Source of the DNA: Apostichopus japonicus
Lineage: Eukaryota; Echinodermata; Holothuroidea; Aspidochirotida; Stichopodidae
Assembly: GCF_037975245.1 (NCBI RefSeq)
Contig: NC_092570.1
Location: 5,151,001 to 5,211,000, forward strand
Direction of reading: 5' to 3'
Length of the DNA: 60,000 nt
The notes beneath the pieces are model-generated. The model was not told the DNA's origin and did no database searches. It saw only the letters and a program-made list of their open reading frames with translations. Numbering within the stretch: the stretch's first letter is position 1; each line of letters starts with the position of its first letter. The position numbers and the translations under genes are program-made. This document shows, piece by piece, positions 36,401 to 47,800 of the stretch.

Positions 36401-39400
36401 AGGACTTGGACTCAGAGCTATCTATCTCATGGTTGTCCTCATTCACAATCATCTGACTAGGTGAAGCTGCACTATCTTTCTTCTTCTCAAGGGATTTTTT
36501 CTTCTTTTTCTTTTTGGAACCTTTTTTTGAAGGAGGAGACTTGCTTTCCTTTGCATTTTTTTCTTTCTTCTGTGAGACTTTAGTTAGAGAAGTGGAAGTG
36601 GGTTCCCCCTTATCAGACTTTGTTACTTTCTCTTTGTCATCTTTAGAGGTTGTTGCAGTCATTTTACCAGTATCACCTTTTCCAGAGTCAACATTATCTG
36701 ACATATCACCTCGCGGTGATAACAACACAGCAACTTTGGTTTCAACTTGTTGTCCAGGTGACTTACTTTCTTTTTTAGAACTGGATGAAGTAGTCCTGTG
36801 CCTTTTTCTTGACCGTTTAACCTTTTCTGTTTTCTCTTTACCCTGTGGTTTCTTCAGCTCACTTGACTTGTCAGGAATAGCCTCTTCACCTTCAGGTGTC
36901 CTTTTGTCTGCAGACTTCCGTTTCCTTTTCTTGTTCTGGTTCTTTTTCAATTTACCTGTTTTATTACCACCACCACTTTTCTTATTTGCTGCAGAACTGC
37001 TTCTTTTTCCCGTTTTCCTTTTTTGTGTCTGACTTCTCCTTTTTTGTGACAATTTACTTTCATCTTCCATTTTTTTAGTCTTCTCCTTGTGTACTTTATC
37101 TGGAGATGATTCAGGGTCTGAACTACTACTGCTTGATGAAGATGATGAAGATGAAAATGATGATGACGAGAAGGAGGATGAAGAGCTAGAGGACCTTCCC
37201 CTCTTCCTATGTCTTTTCCTATATCTTTTCCTACCTGTGGACCTCCCTTCCCCCTTTTTTATCTTAACATTGTCATTGGATGCTGAAGAGGACGTTGAAG
37301 AAGATGATGAAGAGGAGGATGAGGAGGAGGACGAAGAATCAGAGTCTGATGAACTTGAAGAACTAGAAGAGTATGAAGTTGAACTGTCTCTTTTACCTTT
37401 CCTCAAATGTTTCTTGCTTTTCTCTTTCAATGCAACCTTTTTGTTTTTCTTAACAATGTCAGATTCACAAGATGAAACACTAGAGGAACGATGTTTACTG
37501 CTCTTGTCATTTCTCCTTTGAGATCCTGCTGTTGATTTCTTTCTCTTGCTACTCTTAGAGCTTTTTTCCTTCAGTTTCTTTCCACTCTCTACGTTGGAAG
37601 ACTTTCTTTCACTACTTCCAACTCTGTTCTTTTTGTTTTTAATTTTTCTCTCTTTTGAAATTGGTTTTTCTTGACTGCCTTCTTTTTCTTTCGAGTCTTG
37701 TCGTTTTACAGTCTCTGAAGATGTTCTTCTTCCAGGTTTCTTATCCTTGGCACCTAACGGGGAGATCAAATCCTTTCCAATATTCATCTCTTTCTCTTGA
37801 AAGCCATTCTCTGCAGCTTCACCTTTCTTACTGCTACTTTCAAGATCATCTTTCCCTATCAGTTTTATACTTGGCAGATCCTCATGAGCAGCTTTATCTG
37901 ATGGCAAAGATTTTCTTTTCAGATAAGTGGTTGATTTTTCAACATCAGGCAGTGAGTAAGATGCTAATGTTTGTGTGGTATTCTCTAGGGCAGTCTGCTT
38001 TATTGCATCATCAACAGTTGTTGGTAATGTGCCTTTATCGACACTATTTGTATCTTCTATTCCATGTTTCCCCTCCATGCTGTCAGCTATTGTTATTCCT
38101 GCTCTAATTCCATCCATTGATATATTTGCTGCATCTTTGACTTTCACTTCTTTACTTAACTTTGAAGACATTCCATCACCTGGTCTTTGTAAATTATTTT
38201 CACCTTCAGTGCTCTTACTTGGGCTTTTGGTAAGCTCAAATGGACTGTTGTTCTCTTCCATTTTCCACACCATATCCTCAGAACTTGCATCCTCATCATT
38301 CCTGATTTCATCTAAAACTCTGGACCTGGCAGTCTTCCCATTGCTTCCAGGAATTAAATTTTCTGAAATCATGACAAGGCTATTTTTATCAAGAAACTCA
38401 TGAATTTCTGTCTTTTTCTGTTGCTGATCCTTTCCTTTGTCCTTGTCTTTAAGTATCTTCACTGTCGTGTCATCTTGTCCATCCACTTCGGTCTTTTTCT
38501 CTTTCCTATCTCTATTTTTTCCTTTTTTTTTCTTATGGTTATCTGTTTTGCCAGTCTCAAATTTATCTTCATGTTTGTGATCTTTGTTAGTCAGACCTTT
38601 CTTCGTGACGTCTTCACTTTTGGATATTTTTCTCTTTCTTTGCCCCTTTGACTTCAATGATTTTCTGCCCTTTGTGGAACCACGGCTATGTGACCTTTGT
38701 CTTTCAGGACTAGGGGAAGATGAAGACCATGATGAAGAGGACCTTGATGAAGATGAAGAGCTGCTGGAAGAAGATGAAGAACTTGATGATCGTTTACTTC
38801 TTTGTCTGCTCCTTCCGCGAACACTACTTTTTGCCTTCCTGGTGACTTTTGATTGTTTCTTGCTGTGTTCACTATCTAACTTTGGATTTCCCTTTTTCAG
38901 ATTTAGAGTATCCAGATGTTTGCTCTCTTTTTCTGTCTGTGTTTTCTTACTAGACAAAGTTTGGGTCTTGGGAGTGTCATCAACTTCACTATTCTTTGGA
39001 GAGCTCTTAATTTTAGATAAAGAGTCACTTGTCCTCTTTTTCTTAATTTTTGGAGAGACAAAGCATTCACTACTAGAAGAGTTTCTTCTACCACCTTCTT
39101 TCACAGGTTTCCTTTTCGCTTTGAGTTTTTCTTTAGGCACCTTGCGTTTACCTTCATCGACTTTATCCTTTGCCATATGTTGGTCAGTGTCCGATGAATC
39201 TGAATCACTGGAAGTATAGTTGGAGGTTTTCGATTCTCTTTTCTTACGTTGTTTCAAAGTTGTATCCTCTTTTCTTTTTGAATGTGCCTCCCCATCAGGT
39301 TTCATCTTTTTGTCTTGTAGATCTGAAGATACACTTCTCTTCTTTCTTACAGGTTTACCTTCCAGACTTTTCTTCCTCTTCTTGGCAGGTTTTTCGGATG

Positions 39401-39476
39401 ATATTAAATCCATTAAATCTACAGCTGAAACTTGAACATCTGCAGGATCAATCAACTGATCTTGTTTCGATTGTTG
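33429..39476 (-). CDS. TTC14: TTC14 terminal exon (6-kb low-complexity tail)
   Basis: Acceptor CTTTAG, phase 0, then [15 protein letters not shown] and about 2000 residues of Lys/Ser/Glu/Arg-rich sequence with polyserine tracts (for example around 38715-38800 and 37110-37360). Two less repetitive islands stand out: [20 protein letters not shown] (about 35480-35560) and a Cys/His-containing stretch ending LRLRGG (34548-34675). The end is again complex: [34 protein letters not shown] and a final SRSWWCL. The frame is open over 6 kb without a stop, which by itself shows selection for coding. Long frames on the opposite strand are shadows of the low-complexity sequence. Confidence 0.88.
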   Translation of the reverse strand, partial: QQSKQDQLIDPADVQVSAVDLMDLISSEKPAKKRKKSLEGKPVRKKRSVSSDLQDKKMKPDGEAHSKRKEDTTLKQRKKRESKTSNYTSSDSDSSDTDQHMAKDKVDEGKRKVPKEKLKAKRKPVKEGGRRNSSSSECFVSPKIKKKRTSDSLSKIKSSPKNSEVDDTPKTQTLSSKKTQTEKESKHLDTLNLKKGNPKLDSEHSKKQSKVTRKAKSSVRGRSRQRSKRSSSSSSSSSSSSSSSRSSSSWSSSSPSPERQRSHSRGSTKGRKSLKSKGQRKRKISKSEDVTKKGLTNKDHKHEDKFETGKTDNHKKKKGKNRDRKEKKTEVDGQDDTTVKILKDKDKGKDQQQKKTEIHEFLDKNSLVMISENLIPGSNGKTARSRVLDEIRNDEDASSEDMVWKMEENNSPFELTKSPSKSTEGENNLQRPGDGMSSKLSKEVKVKDAANISMDGIRAGITIADSMEGKHGIEDTNSVDKGTLPTTVDDAIKQTALENTTQTLASYSLPDVEKSTTYLKRKSLPSDKAAHEDLPSIKLIGKDDLESSSKKGEAAENGFQEKEMNIGKDLISPLGAKDKKPGRRTSSETVKRQDSKEKEGSQEKPISKERKIKNKKNRVGSSERKSSNVESGKKLKEKSSKSSKRKKSTAGSQRRNDKSSKHRSSSVSSCESDIVKKNKKVALKEKSKKHLRKGKRDSSTSYSSSSSSSSDSDSSSSSSSSSSSSSSTSSSASNDNVKIKKGEGRSTGRKRYRKRHRKRGRSSSSSSSFSSSSFSSSSSSSSSSSSDPESSPDKVHKEKTKKMEDESKLSQKRRSQTQKRKTGKRSSSAANKKSGGGNKTGKLKKNQNKKRKRKSADKRTPEGEEAIPDKSSELKKPQGKEKTEKVKRSRKRHRTTSSSSKKESKSPGQQVETKVAVLLSPRGDMSDNVDSGKGDTGKMTATTSKDDKEKVTKSDKGEPTSTSLTKVSQKKEKNAKESKSPPSKKGSKKKKKKKSLEKKKDSAASPSQMIVNEDNHEIDSSESKSSVSRKKHKKEKQEDSEDVKTLKAKNRLPSTSPDRKDQDKRSSRKEEKHLKSSVTDNEDVDENSEVRKQKLSPEISKQNDSPELKEPLPEVDSKIKTNKRKSRKSSDTPSRREQSPVATKHKESFKEKQHSAKSPSRSLSPKGKKSRKQDDEDRKQDLQYSSAEEKKSSSRKRRNGDSHSSVDHLDDSLDKLETKEKEKEVQKKEINSSKKTSKTESQGKTSKEVVGKHNEVINKSQSEKLPKGTDLNINLEEKSEVLSRGHAKKLEQHKGNVGKPLEVLREQDIKAALENRFGKWADLDPLESQEEGFTPGNKGVSSDVNINVVQLPSNAVSENEHRLLANHPPVQRMDSVHKKGSVDSRNHSSSKTETSDLNNKRGRKVSSRSSRWEDRNDKSERKLSSVGSSTFEDQKNSSDATSRSAELEESALRLLADDYYSSSGSPEKDDRRQRRGKGSRKETFHKTKRCSETIEDGSIDGSRNRKDTRERRSDSEESLDAKRHAKRTPEKRSSKMKSDSRKKSKQSCKEEEIKERHESESDSSEDEGNFNQGKTRMRKLSTSKTSKGASKHEKGEKSGYKSHEGKNRTLTDCVEFSDCHLQEHFHRDYCHLVKTPVLRLRGGCESQFSRSADSGSSSSSSSESASEISETETAKLHQPQQNIKHMENVSDNIPVQQVDPQGETAAMLSTPSSDDSQSSKSSSSSGSSQSSSNSSSSSDSDESLSKSSEKSTSRTGEAKGRQKRKRPSSTSSSSNSERFSSRKETGEESSSDSSGNVDAYSLFDSWEDYMDSKAIHNSKEDEDQKVVDKEMKYTKAKIPPSDHTDNYEREIGRDENKTAGEEIPSHKKDSKELLLKSVVNNQVSYEAPVQQRNQTNQVSASSEMNAVRKLGNERDSKTIGNLCEKNIGSTSQMREEQRYRNRQTVYREPWRHGGRDYRRTASDGEWDRYRGVIQVKESNPFFYLKQRDKEEMLDLIYQDKVKELPPNKSRSWWCL

Positions 39477-42400
39477 CTAAAGATTTTTATTTTTTAATTC
39501 GTAATTTTAAAGTTTAATATATAGATTATAATATAGTCATATAACAAAGAATAAAAGCAGGTAATACATCACCAATTCAGGGGAAGTCATCAATAGCATT
39601 ACAACAGCGAGAAAATGGATCCATTTGTCAGATTTGACCAAGATGGCAGATGAAGGTGTGGAAAGAAAACAGAAATATGATTTGTCACTTTGCTATTGGA
39701 AAAGAAGAACTGTTTCAGATGCACTGCCAGCGGGGGAACAAAGCACACAAATAAAAAAGTTGACAAGAAAAAAATGACCTTTAAAGGAAGCACAAGACAT
39801 TAAATATCCCAGACAGAACTACCTAAAGCCATATACTAATTTAATCACAATTTTAAGAGAATAGTGTCTGTATTATGAGCAGAACAAAACCCTTGTTTTC
39901 TAAGAATTGGACACATAACTGTCTGTCAATTTGTTTTAAATGCTTAACTTCACTTCACTATGAAGATTTAACCTGTTGCACAGTGTTCTTAAGATTCTCA
40001 TCTACAGAAAATGAGCCAATTATTTAACAGAAGTATTGCTATCACAGTTTGCAAATGTAACAAAATAACACATTGTTAAGGAGGAGCCAAAAATTGTAAC
40101 CACATAGTTAGGGGAGCATTGCAAATCTAACCGCCGAGTCCGGACAGGTGGATTTTTCCGCGGCAATAATGAGCACAGCCACAAGCAGAAAATGAGTCAC
40201 AGTTGAGTGTACACTGTTTCCAAACTACCCTCCATGCTATACAATTACATTCACCGCCGCATTTAAGCTTTTACTATGCTGATTTGAACACAATAATTGA
40301 ACTTTCGAGTAGCCGATTTTCACGATCGTTGATAAATGATCAAGAAATTTTATTTGTAAGGTTTGATAACGTGCAAGATTTGCAAGAATTATTTAAAGTA
40401 TCAAATCTCGGACATTTGGTAGTGGCGGATTTTAGTGTATTATAAGGCAATTTGCAAACAGCTCTACTGATTGTCAAAACCCTTTAAGTTTATCCGCTTA
40501 CTTGGCCAAGTTTGCTCATTGTTTGTGAACAATGAGCAGCTTTGTGTTGTCATGACACTGTGCTTATAACTCAGGCTGGCTATCAGCTGGTGTGCATTCA
40601 GCCATGTGACCAATATGCACTATGCATAATGAGCAAGTGGTGCGAGATTTCCGCCGGCCTGGACATGGCGGTAAGATTTGCGAGGCTTCCCTTCAACAGG
40701 TTCAACAGGTGTGCTTGCAAGCTTGAGAGCAATCGTGTTATTTTAGTTCAAAAATTGTTAAACAGTACAGATCATGCTCATTATGACCTATATGACAGCC
40801 CCTCTATCTGTAGAAACTGGAGAGCTCATTATCTTTGAACATATTCACGGTTTTATCAGTGTAACATAAGGTTACACTGCAATGCAAAATGCAGAAACTT
40901 TATTTTCAGATGAATAAATTATATTTTTTACATTTCTTCTCTACACCACATCAGATTATGATCAATTCACAATGTACAATACATCTGAAATGTTAAGAAC
41001 CGTTAAATATGCTCACCAATCGTGTTAAGCTTTTAACAGCCATATCCATGTTGGGGTTGATATCTACAGCACTCTGATAGCATTCTTTTGCCTTCTCTAT
41101 GTCACCCTCGTCCTCACATCTGAAATATAAACCAAAATACACTTAGCCAACAAGTAAGTTTGGAACTCTAAAGTGCAAATTACTGATAACCGATTATCAA
41201 TTTTGATAGTGAATGAATATCAGTTTGAAAAGACAAATTTCATGAATTCAATTTTTAAAGATTTCTTTCAAGTTACTGGTTCCTTTACATAAGGCTGTCA
41301 TGTGACTGATAATGGTAATCCATGCAAAAACAGCAATAATCAGCATTTTATACTTGCATCTATGGCTAAGTGCTCATCATAACAATCAGAATTTCCAATG
41401 AAGAATAAATTCAAGAGCAATGCATTATTCTCATTGTATGAAAACATACAAGCTCCATTAATGGGTGACTTCATGCACAAATATTTAATTTGAGAAACGA
41501 CACTTTAAACATCTGAGACTCATCAATTAGAGTAGGTGGACTATTTTAGTATAGTACACAGACCCTATAAGGAGACACATATCCAGCCATCATGACTGGT
41601 CTAGGTGAAAGAAATATTAACTGTCATAAAAAAATATCCCAAACAGCTACGAAAAATCTGATTCCGCTTGGGAGATATCAGAGACAATGTATGTTATGTT
41701 TTTCTTTATTTATTACAATGTTTAATTTCTGTAATGGAGATCAGTTTGCAAATGCACAATCTAAAATATTGAGGCTCTTAACATTATCTAATGATGGCAT
41801 TGGCTTCAGTGACAACACCTTTAACATATTACCTTAAAAATATGGAAACAAAAGCAATGATAAAGTGAGAGTGTTTCTGAACCTAGTGGCACTACATATG
41901 ACATCGCAGATTTACAAAATGACAATGCCCAGAATTGACATTTAAAATAGCATCTTCTAAATAAAGGAGAGCATTTCTAAGCTGTTGGAAGAGTTTGTTC
42001 TTCACAATGATCTCTGTGAGATAAGATTTAGATGATGATTTGGTCTGTGTCTCCTTAAGTCCATAGCTCAGAGGATACTCAATAGGATTTTTTTTTTAAT
42101 TGTTATCATTTTTTTATTTTTTTTTATATAAACATCCGGACGATATCTTACAAATTTGTTAAACAAATGGTTTTGCATTTCATCCATGGGTTTTCTGTTG
42201 GGTTATTTTTTTATTCTTTCAATGGGACTCTAACATAGTAAAAAATAACATGCTGCCTGAGCCACCTCATAGTGAGTCAAAATATAACTTTTTGTACCGT
42301 ACAGCCGATACTCATTTCATAGCGGTTCATCTGCAGTGCAGAGTTTTTTCTGGTTGTTACTTGTATGTGCTTCATGACAAACTACTTCTTTTTGACCAGC

Positions 42401-45400
42401 ACATCTCTGTATATGCAACACTGCTCACACTCAGATGGCAATCAGGAAATATATTATCCGATATCGCATCGAGAAGTGCGATGCAAAATTGGAACAAATG
42501 CTATACAAGTGCATGTATAGTGGGATGTATAGCACTTAATGTTCACAGGAAAAATAGTATTTTATATAAGCGATGAAGTTAAGAGACTTCAATGATGCTG
42601 CAAAACTTTGAAAACTCAATTGTTTACCAGCAATGTTACGTCAGACTATCATATATAAACGTGTCATGATATCCATGTGATAAATTCAAGGAAGTAATAT
42701 ACATTTAAACTCACTGTTTGCCTTTCTCCACCAAAGTTTCACACATATACTTGTTGGCATTCTTGTGGCTTGAATTTACCCGTAGCGCTTCACCAAAGTC
42801 TTGAAGAGCCTTGGAAAGGTTTCCTCTGTTTGCATACCTGCCAAACAAAAAGCCAACACGCCTCATTTATATTCTGTTTGTTTAAACTCTGTACATACCT
42901 GTTGCCACTCATTTTAACAGCTTAGGGTGTACAAGCAAGTGAGCATGTAGCAGACTACAGAAGATCCATTTAATTTTTTATCTTTGGGGTGGGGATATGC
43001 AGAGAATTACCACCTACTGGAACTTAAACAGAAGAAAATGTGAGGTCATAGTCGGTTCTGGACAAAATACACCAGGATGGTCATGCATGGTCGAAAGTGA
43101 ATCATTTTATCATGATTGAAACATAGTTTTTGGCTTTTGAATCTGTGAAAGCTATCATTAGGAGTACACAAAGCAAGTACTTACAAAGCTCCCCGGGCAA
43201 CGAAAGCTTCAACATTATCCACATCGATCTCTAGGGCTCGATTAAAACACTGAAGAGCTTCCGTGTACTGACCATTCTTGAAGAAGTTCACACCTTTGGC
43301 AACGCTACCAGAGATGAACAATGATATATAATATTATTTTGTGTTTGAAAGAATTTACAGTGAGACAACATCTGAAAATATGATTGTTTTATAGTGGCTA
43401 TGGCTGAAAAATCTTGACAAAGAAATTTGTTTACTTCAACTACTAACTTTTGACAGATAACACAGAGTATATAGTCTGTTGTTAACTATTTTGTAATCAT
43501 TCCATAATACAAGCAGAATAAAATTGCTTCAAACTATGTTCTCTTTGAGTTACTACCATGTGTTCAAAAACTTTGACACTGCAAACCTAAAAACGAACTA
43601 ACAACAAGTTGGTAACATTTTAGCACCGCACCCCCCCCCCCCCCCTGCCCCTGACCTACTTCAGGGTCAACACTCATTTTCTCTTCCTTTCATCTACCAT
43701 ACTCAAGGCTGACATCTATAATTCCAGGCTAATTTGCAAAATCCACTATAGAATCTCATCGTTTCTAATGTTATGTTGAAGTTTCTAAATTCAGTTTCTT
43801 GCTGAATTCAAGATAATATCCCTACATCAATCACTGATAAGTATCTTGTTAAATATTTGCATGTTTTCTGTTAAAAATGAAATTTTGTTTTCTGTGTTCA
43901 ATAACTCAGACTGCAGTTATATAAAGAATGAGTTTGTATAAACAGACAGAATGGCATTTCATTCACAAAGTTTACTGTTAACTTCCACCTTTGCATGAAG
44001 TTACAGATAATTTGTGATAACAAAAACTTCTCCCTGTGACATGACAGTCAAAAAAATATCTTCAATCTCCTTTGTTGAGACACAAAATCAATGAAAACCA
44101 AACGAAACTAACCTTTCCATTGCCCATAGCTCTGATTGCTTCTTTCTGAGCTTGTGGCTAAAATCACTGTCTTTAAAGTTAGTTCTGTAGATAGAGAGAG
44201 AGAGAGAGAAAACCCTCCTTTAGTATATCTTATACATTCTTCATGAATGAAAATCACAGCTCATTTCTCAATTGAATACGGTACTTGACAGGACCTCCAT
44301 TTAATAACAAATTTCCTTACCGAACAACCATGTCAACTTTATGGATTATCAATATAACCAGTGCCAGACAAACAGGTTGGAACGTTCAATCTTAGTTTGT
44401 AAACATCACCTGAACAGACTGAGCCTCTTTTTCTAATCGATGAACATTTCTGCTTATTGAACCTTAAATTTGTAATACTTCATTTTCACTCATTCTTCCT
44501 GGAATTTAATTTTGTTTTTTGACTGTCTTGGTGGAATACTCAATGTTTTTGCAAAATTTAAAATATTCTTGATTGTCAGAATGTGCTCGATAAAATGCTC
44601 TTTGCATAAAATCACTTTAATTTTGTATTAAAAAAAATATGTAACCAAACAAATAGCTAATAAACAGTACCATACATGTATGCAGTTTAATAGCAAAAAT
44701 ATGACAAGTGGTAATTATCAAATACCCATGCTATGAGAAATCTTCAACTGACTTTTTAGCTAAAATTTTATTCAGGAATGCAGCCCTAACACTGGAATTA
44801 ATTCCAGATTAAAACAGCATTAAATATAATCTCCTGCAGAATACTGTGGTCCACACCATGCTTACCAAAGTTTGTAATCGATAACTTTTTCATTTTTCAT
44901 TAATTGTTGTTAAGAAAATGTGTTTTTCACATAAACAAACCTCTGCAAGGCTCTCATACTGGTTGGTGGATCATTTTCAATTAACTTGAGCTCTTTAGTA
45001 AGAAGTTCCACACTGCTGGGATTGTCAAAGCCAAGTGTATCGATCAGTAAATCATTGTACGTCTCATCACTCTCCTCTTGGATCAAGGACCTCCGATAAT
45101 GAACGGGTAGCTCGTCATCCGACAACAGACCCTTTAGGGAAGAGAGAGCACAATGTTAGAAAAACCAATACAGAAACCCTGTGTACTGTAGGTAGAGGTA
45201 CAGTATGAAAGTTAGAGAGCCTAACTCATCATCCCTGAAAATTCTGTTGGGATGGAAAAAATCATGCCATCTAGCTCTTATAGAGCAAACCATGTTAGAG
45301 AGAAGATAACATATATAATTTGTTACTGTTATTTCATACCAACATGTTCAGAGGGTGGCTATTGATACCAGTTCTGTACATTGGATCTCGGACGAAGCAA

Positions 45401-47798
45401 CTGTTTGTAATGTCAGGGAAAAATTTATCTGGTGTTGCTTGATAAGTTGCTGTACATGTATAAAGATGTTTAGCAGTTTTTGTACAGAGGAACTATAGTA
45501 ATTTATGAGAGATAAATTAGCAGCCTTCAAACCTGGTACACAAATCTAATCACTGAATTAGTCCCTGAATGTCTGCCAAAAACACAGTTATTGCTCTTGT
45601 TTATTGTGTACAGCTATGGATACAGTTATTGCAGGGTTTCTGTACTAATTGGCTAAATAGACTTTCAACCTTTTAACACAATTCTCAAAAAGCTGTGTAC
45701 CAAGATGACAAACTCCATACAAGGACAGTCTACTCTAGTTCAATGCTGGGTTGCATGCTGGGTAAATTGTTCAACCTCTACCATTGAGGAGCACTGAAAA
45801 AGAGATACATGTTTCAAGATACCATTGCATGCCTATACTGACTACCTTTAAGGACACATGACGGTGAGTATTTCTCTACATCGCAGAGAAGGGAAACAGA
45901 CAACTTACCAAAATCTTATCATCTCGAACATCTGTGCCATTCTTGAGTGAGATGATCACCTTTTCCTCCTTTGGGTCAACCTTTGACACCATCCCACGGA
46001 CTATGTCATCTGCCCTAAAATCGTCTAGTTGAACCTTTTGGGAGAACCTATCCCCTATGTCAGCAGCTGGCAAGAGTGCAATGACATCACAATCTTCAAT
46101 GTATCGGCTATATTCCCCACAGACGCACAATAACTGTAGGAACATACCAAAGTCTTTCACGGACTTGACTTTCCCGATGACGATGTCCCCTGCCTGCAAA
46201 ACACCGAAGAGATGTTTCTTCCTGTATTTTGACGGTATTTTCATAAATTGCTCCAAAGGAGGTAAAATTGCAAAGTAGTCAGACTTTTCAGCTTCTGAAA
46301 CATGCAGCTTTTGCTTTTCCTCTTCTTTCTGGACATTCTCTCTGGGAGAGGTGTGCTGTCTGAAAAGTATGTCTGCTTTCCTGGCCACAAATTGCTCCAA
46401 TTTGGAGTGTAGAATCGACCTTCAAATAAATACAACGGGGGATAAAGAGATGTGTTGATACATTATTGATACACTGATACATTATGACACTGATACACAG
46501 AAATAATTCCAAAAAGAAATATTTGAAGTCTCAACGCTACTTTCAGTTAAACAATTTGAAGTGATTGGCATTTTTCAGTGAAAGGATACAGAAGTACAAC
46601 GACCATCCAACAATAAAGGCAGACCATACAGTAGCCGATTGTTTTGTCTAAATTATGTATAAAGTAATCCTCTTCTGAAGGAGTATTCAACATTCTTAGA
46701 AGGTGGACAGAGAGCAATGATATGCATTCATTTCTGAATAATCTTTGCACCAGATACATTATATATGAAATGTGATGTAATAACTACACATTTTTGTTTA
46801 CACATACCTCAGGAATAGTTTATTCACAGTACTGTTCAGGCCTATCCCAACTCCAGCTTAGGCCTAAGACTAAAAAATAAGTGTGCTAGCTAGTCTCTCA
46901 ATTGATGGGTTTGAAAGTGAATCAAATGCTGATGTAACTTTGCAAAGCTACATCTAAATTACCTCTACCCAGTCCTTCCTCCCCCCACCCCACCTCTTCT
47001 GCTTGTCGTTTTTTCTTCTAGCATAAGAGCATAATGCTACTTGCTTGTAAAGAATGAAGAAACAGTGCCAAATCATTTTCTTGTCCTCTTTTATTGTACT
47101 TGTTAAATCTGCATCTTCAAAGCATATGATACTACAAATTATAACAAATTTGAAGTCGTCCAAGAGCGGTTCAGATGCATTCCATTTATTTATGTGGACT
47201 GCACGGTTGAAAGGTAGACCATCAGCATCAAGGGGACGTGAAGACCCCCCCCCCCCACCTCCACTGTCTACAGCAAAATCAGTTTCATCACAATTCTAAT
47301 AGTCCAAGAAAGAGAGGAAACTTTTAGACAATGAATACAAACTGTCAATGCAAAGTTTTGAGTGCACCATACTTGAAGCCACACTGCTTCTGACATTGTT
47401 TTGTGGAGGGTTTATTCAGTATTGACTATGCATAGCTTAGGCTAAGTCCCTAACTTATACCTACCTTATAATATTACAATAACGTTTTGATGTAGGGAAT
47501 CAGGGTAGAGATGAGGTATGTATAACGAAATTTTAACTTACATATGCTGACTGCTGTCTTTTGACAGTGGGTCACCACTCTGGTCACTAGATTCACTGGC
47601 TGGGCCGACATTAAATGTTGAATGTAAGGGAGGCTGTCGGCTAGATTCCGGCCCATCTTCTGGGGTATGAGAGTTGTTCACGTATGTCACCTCGTTAACG
47701 TTAGCGAAGAACTCGCTTCCTTGCTGGTCTAAAACGATGTCTCTGAATTTAGTTCCTCTACCTTTCAGAACTCTCTCAAATAAGGCACTGCTCATCAT
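33429..47798 (-). CDS. TTC14: TTC14 orthologue (S1 domain, TPRs, giant Ser/Lys/Arg/Glu-rich tail)
   Basis: Eight coding exons: 47798-47542, 46419-45909, 45131-44941, 44184-44113, 43304-43185, 42837-42715, 41119-41017, 39476-33429. All junctions are GT-AG and the phases agree throughout, giving 2474 residues. The N-terminal part follows human TTC14 closely: [11 protein letters not shown] before an S1 RNA-binding domain (about 150-240, with [19 protein letters not shown]), [29 protein letters not shown], then three TPRs (about 340-459; [20 protein letters not shown] begins the first). The last exon encodes about 2015 residues of K/S/E/R-rich low-complexity sequence with several polyserine tracts, where human TTC14 has about 300. 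Role: presumed nuclear RNA-binding or splicing-associated protein; function is poorly known even in vertebrates. The start is the first of two adjacent ATGs; no upstream in-frame ATG exists. Confidence 0.9.
39477..41016 (-). other. TTC14 intron 7
   Basis: Between exon 7 and the giant terminal exon. No independent gene is seen; plus-strand frames at 40203-40445 and 40542-40838 have no recognisable motif. Confidence 0.7.
41017..41119 (-). CDS. TTC14: TTC14 coding exon 7 (TPR 3)
   Basis: Encodes the third TPR ([20 protein letters not shown], then [14 protein letters not shown]). Acceptor TTTCAG, donor GATTG followed by GTGAGC; ends in phase 0. Confidence 0.9.
42715..42837 (-). CDS. TTC14: TTC14 coding exon 6 (TPR 2)
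   Basis: Encodes the second TPR ([19 protein letters not shown], then [12 protein letters not shown]). Acceptor GGCAG, donor AAACA followed by GTGAGT; both ends phase 2. Confidence 0.9.
43185..43304 (-). CDS. TTC14: TTC14 coding exon 5 (TPR 1)
   Basis: Encodes the first TPR ([20 protein letters not shown] then [16 protein letters not shown]). Donor TTT followed by GTAAGT; both ends phase 2. Confidence 0.9.
44113..44184 (-). CDS. TTC14: TTC14 coding exon 4
   Basis: A 72-nt exon with acceptor CTACAG and donor GAAAG followed by GTTAGT. Encodes [20 protein letters not shown], matching the NFSEDDF / LRKKQS segment of human TTC14. Confidence 0.88.
44199..44211. repeat. (AG)n microsatellite
   Basis: A short AG tandem in the TTC14 intron just upstream (on the minus strand) of exon 4. 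Confidence 0.8.
44941..45131 (-). CDS. TTC14: TTC14 coding exon 3
   Basis: Acceptor CTAAAG, donor CAGAG followed by GTTTGT. Encodes [18 protein letters not shown] and [18 protein letters not shown], matching the human linker between the S1 domain and the TPRs. Ends in phase 2. Confidence 0.9.
45909..46419 (-). CDS. TTC14: TTC14 coding exon 2 (S1 domain)
   Basis: Acceptor GAAG, donor TTTTG followed by GTAAGT. Encodes [30 protein letters not shown] and the whole S1 RNA-binding domain, ending ..DDKIL in phase 0. This is the strongest diagnostic exon for TTC14. Confidence 0.92.
47542..47798 (-). CDS. TTC14: TTC14 coding exon 1
   Basis: Starts [13 protein letters not shown] and ends at CATAT followed by GTAAGT (phase 2). 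It encodes an acidic, Ser-rich leader corresponding to the poorly conserved N terminus of vertebrate TTC14. The start is the least certain part of the model. Confidence 0.75.
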
Positions 47799-47800
47799 AT

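Noticed and set aside
34645-39219. Numerous plus-strand frames opposite the TTC14 terminal exon (up to 211 residues)
   Set aside because: They are antisense readings of Ser/Lys/Glu-rich codons, giving Leu/Phe/Ser- or Asp/Glu-rich products without starts, domains or splice logic.
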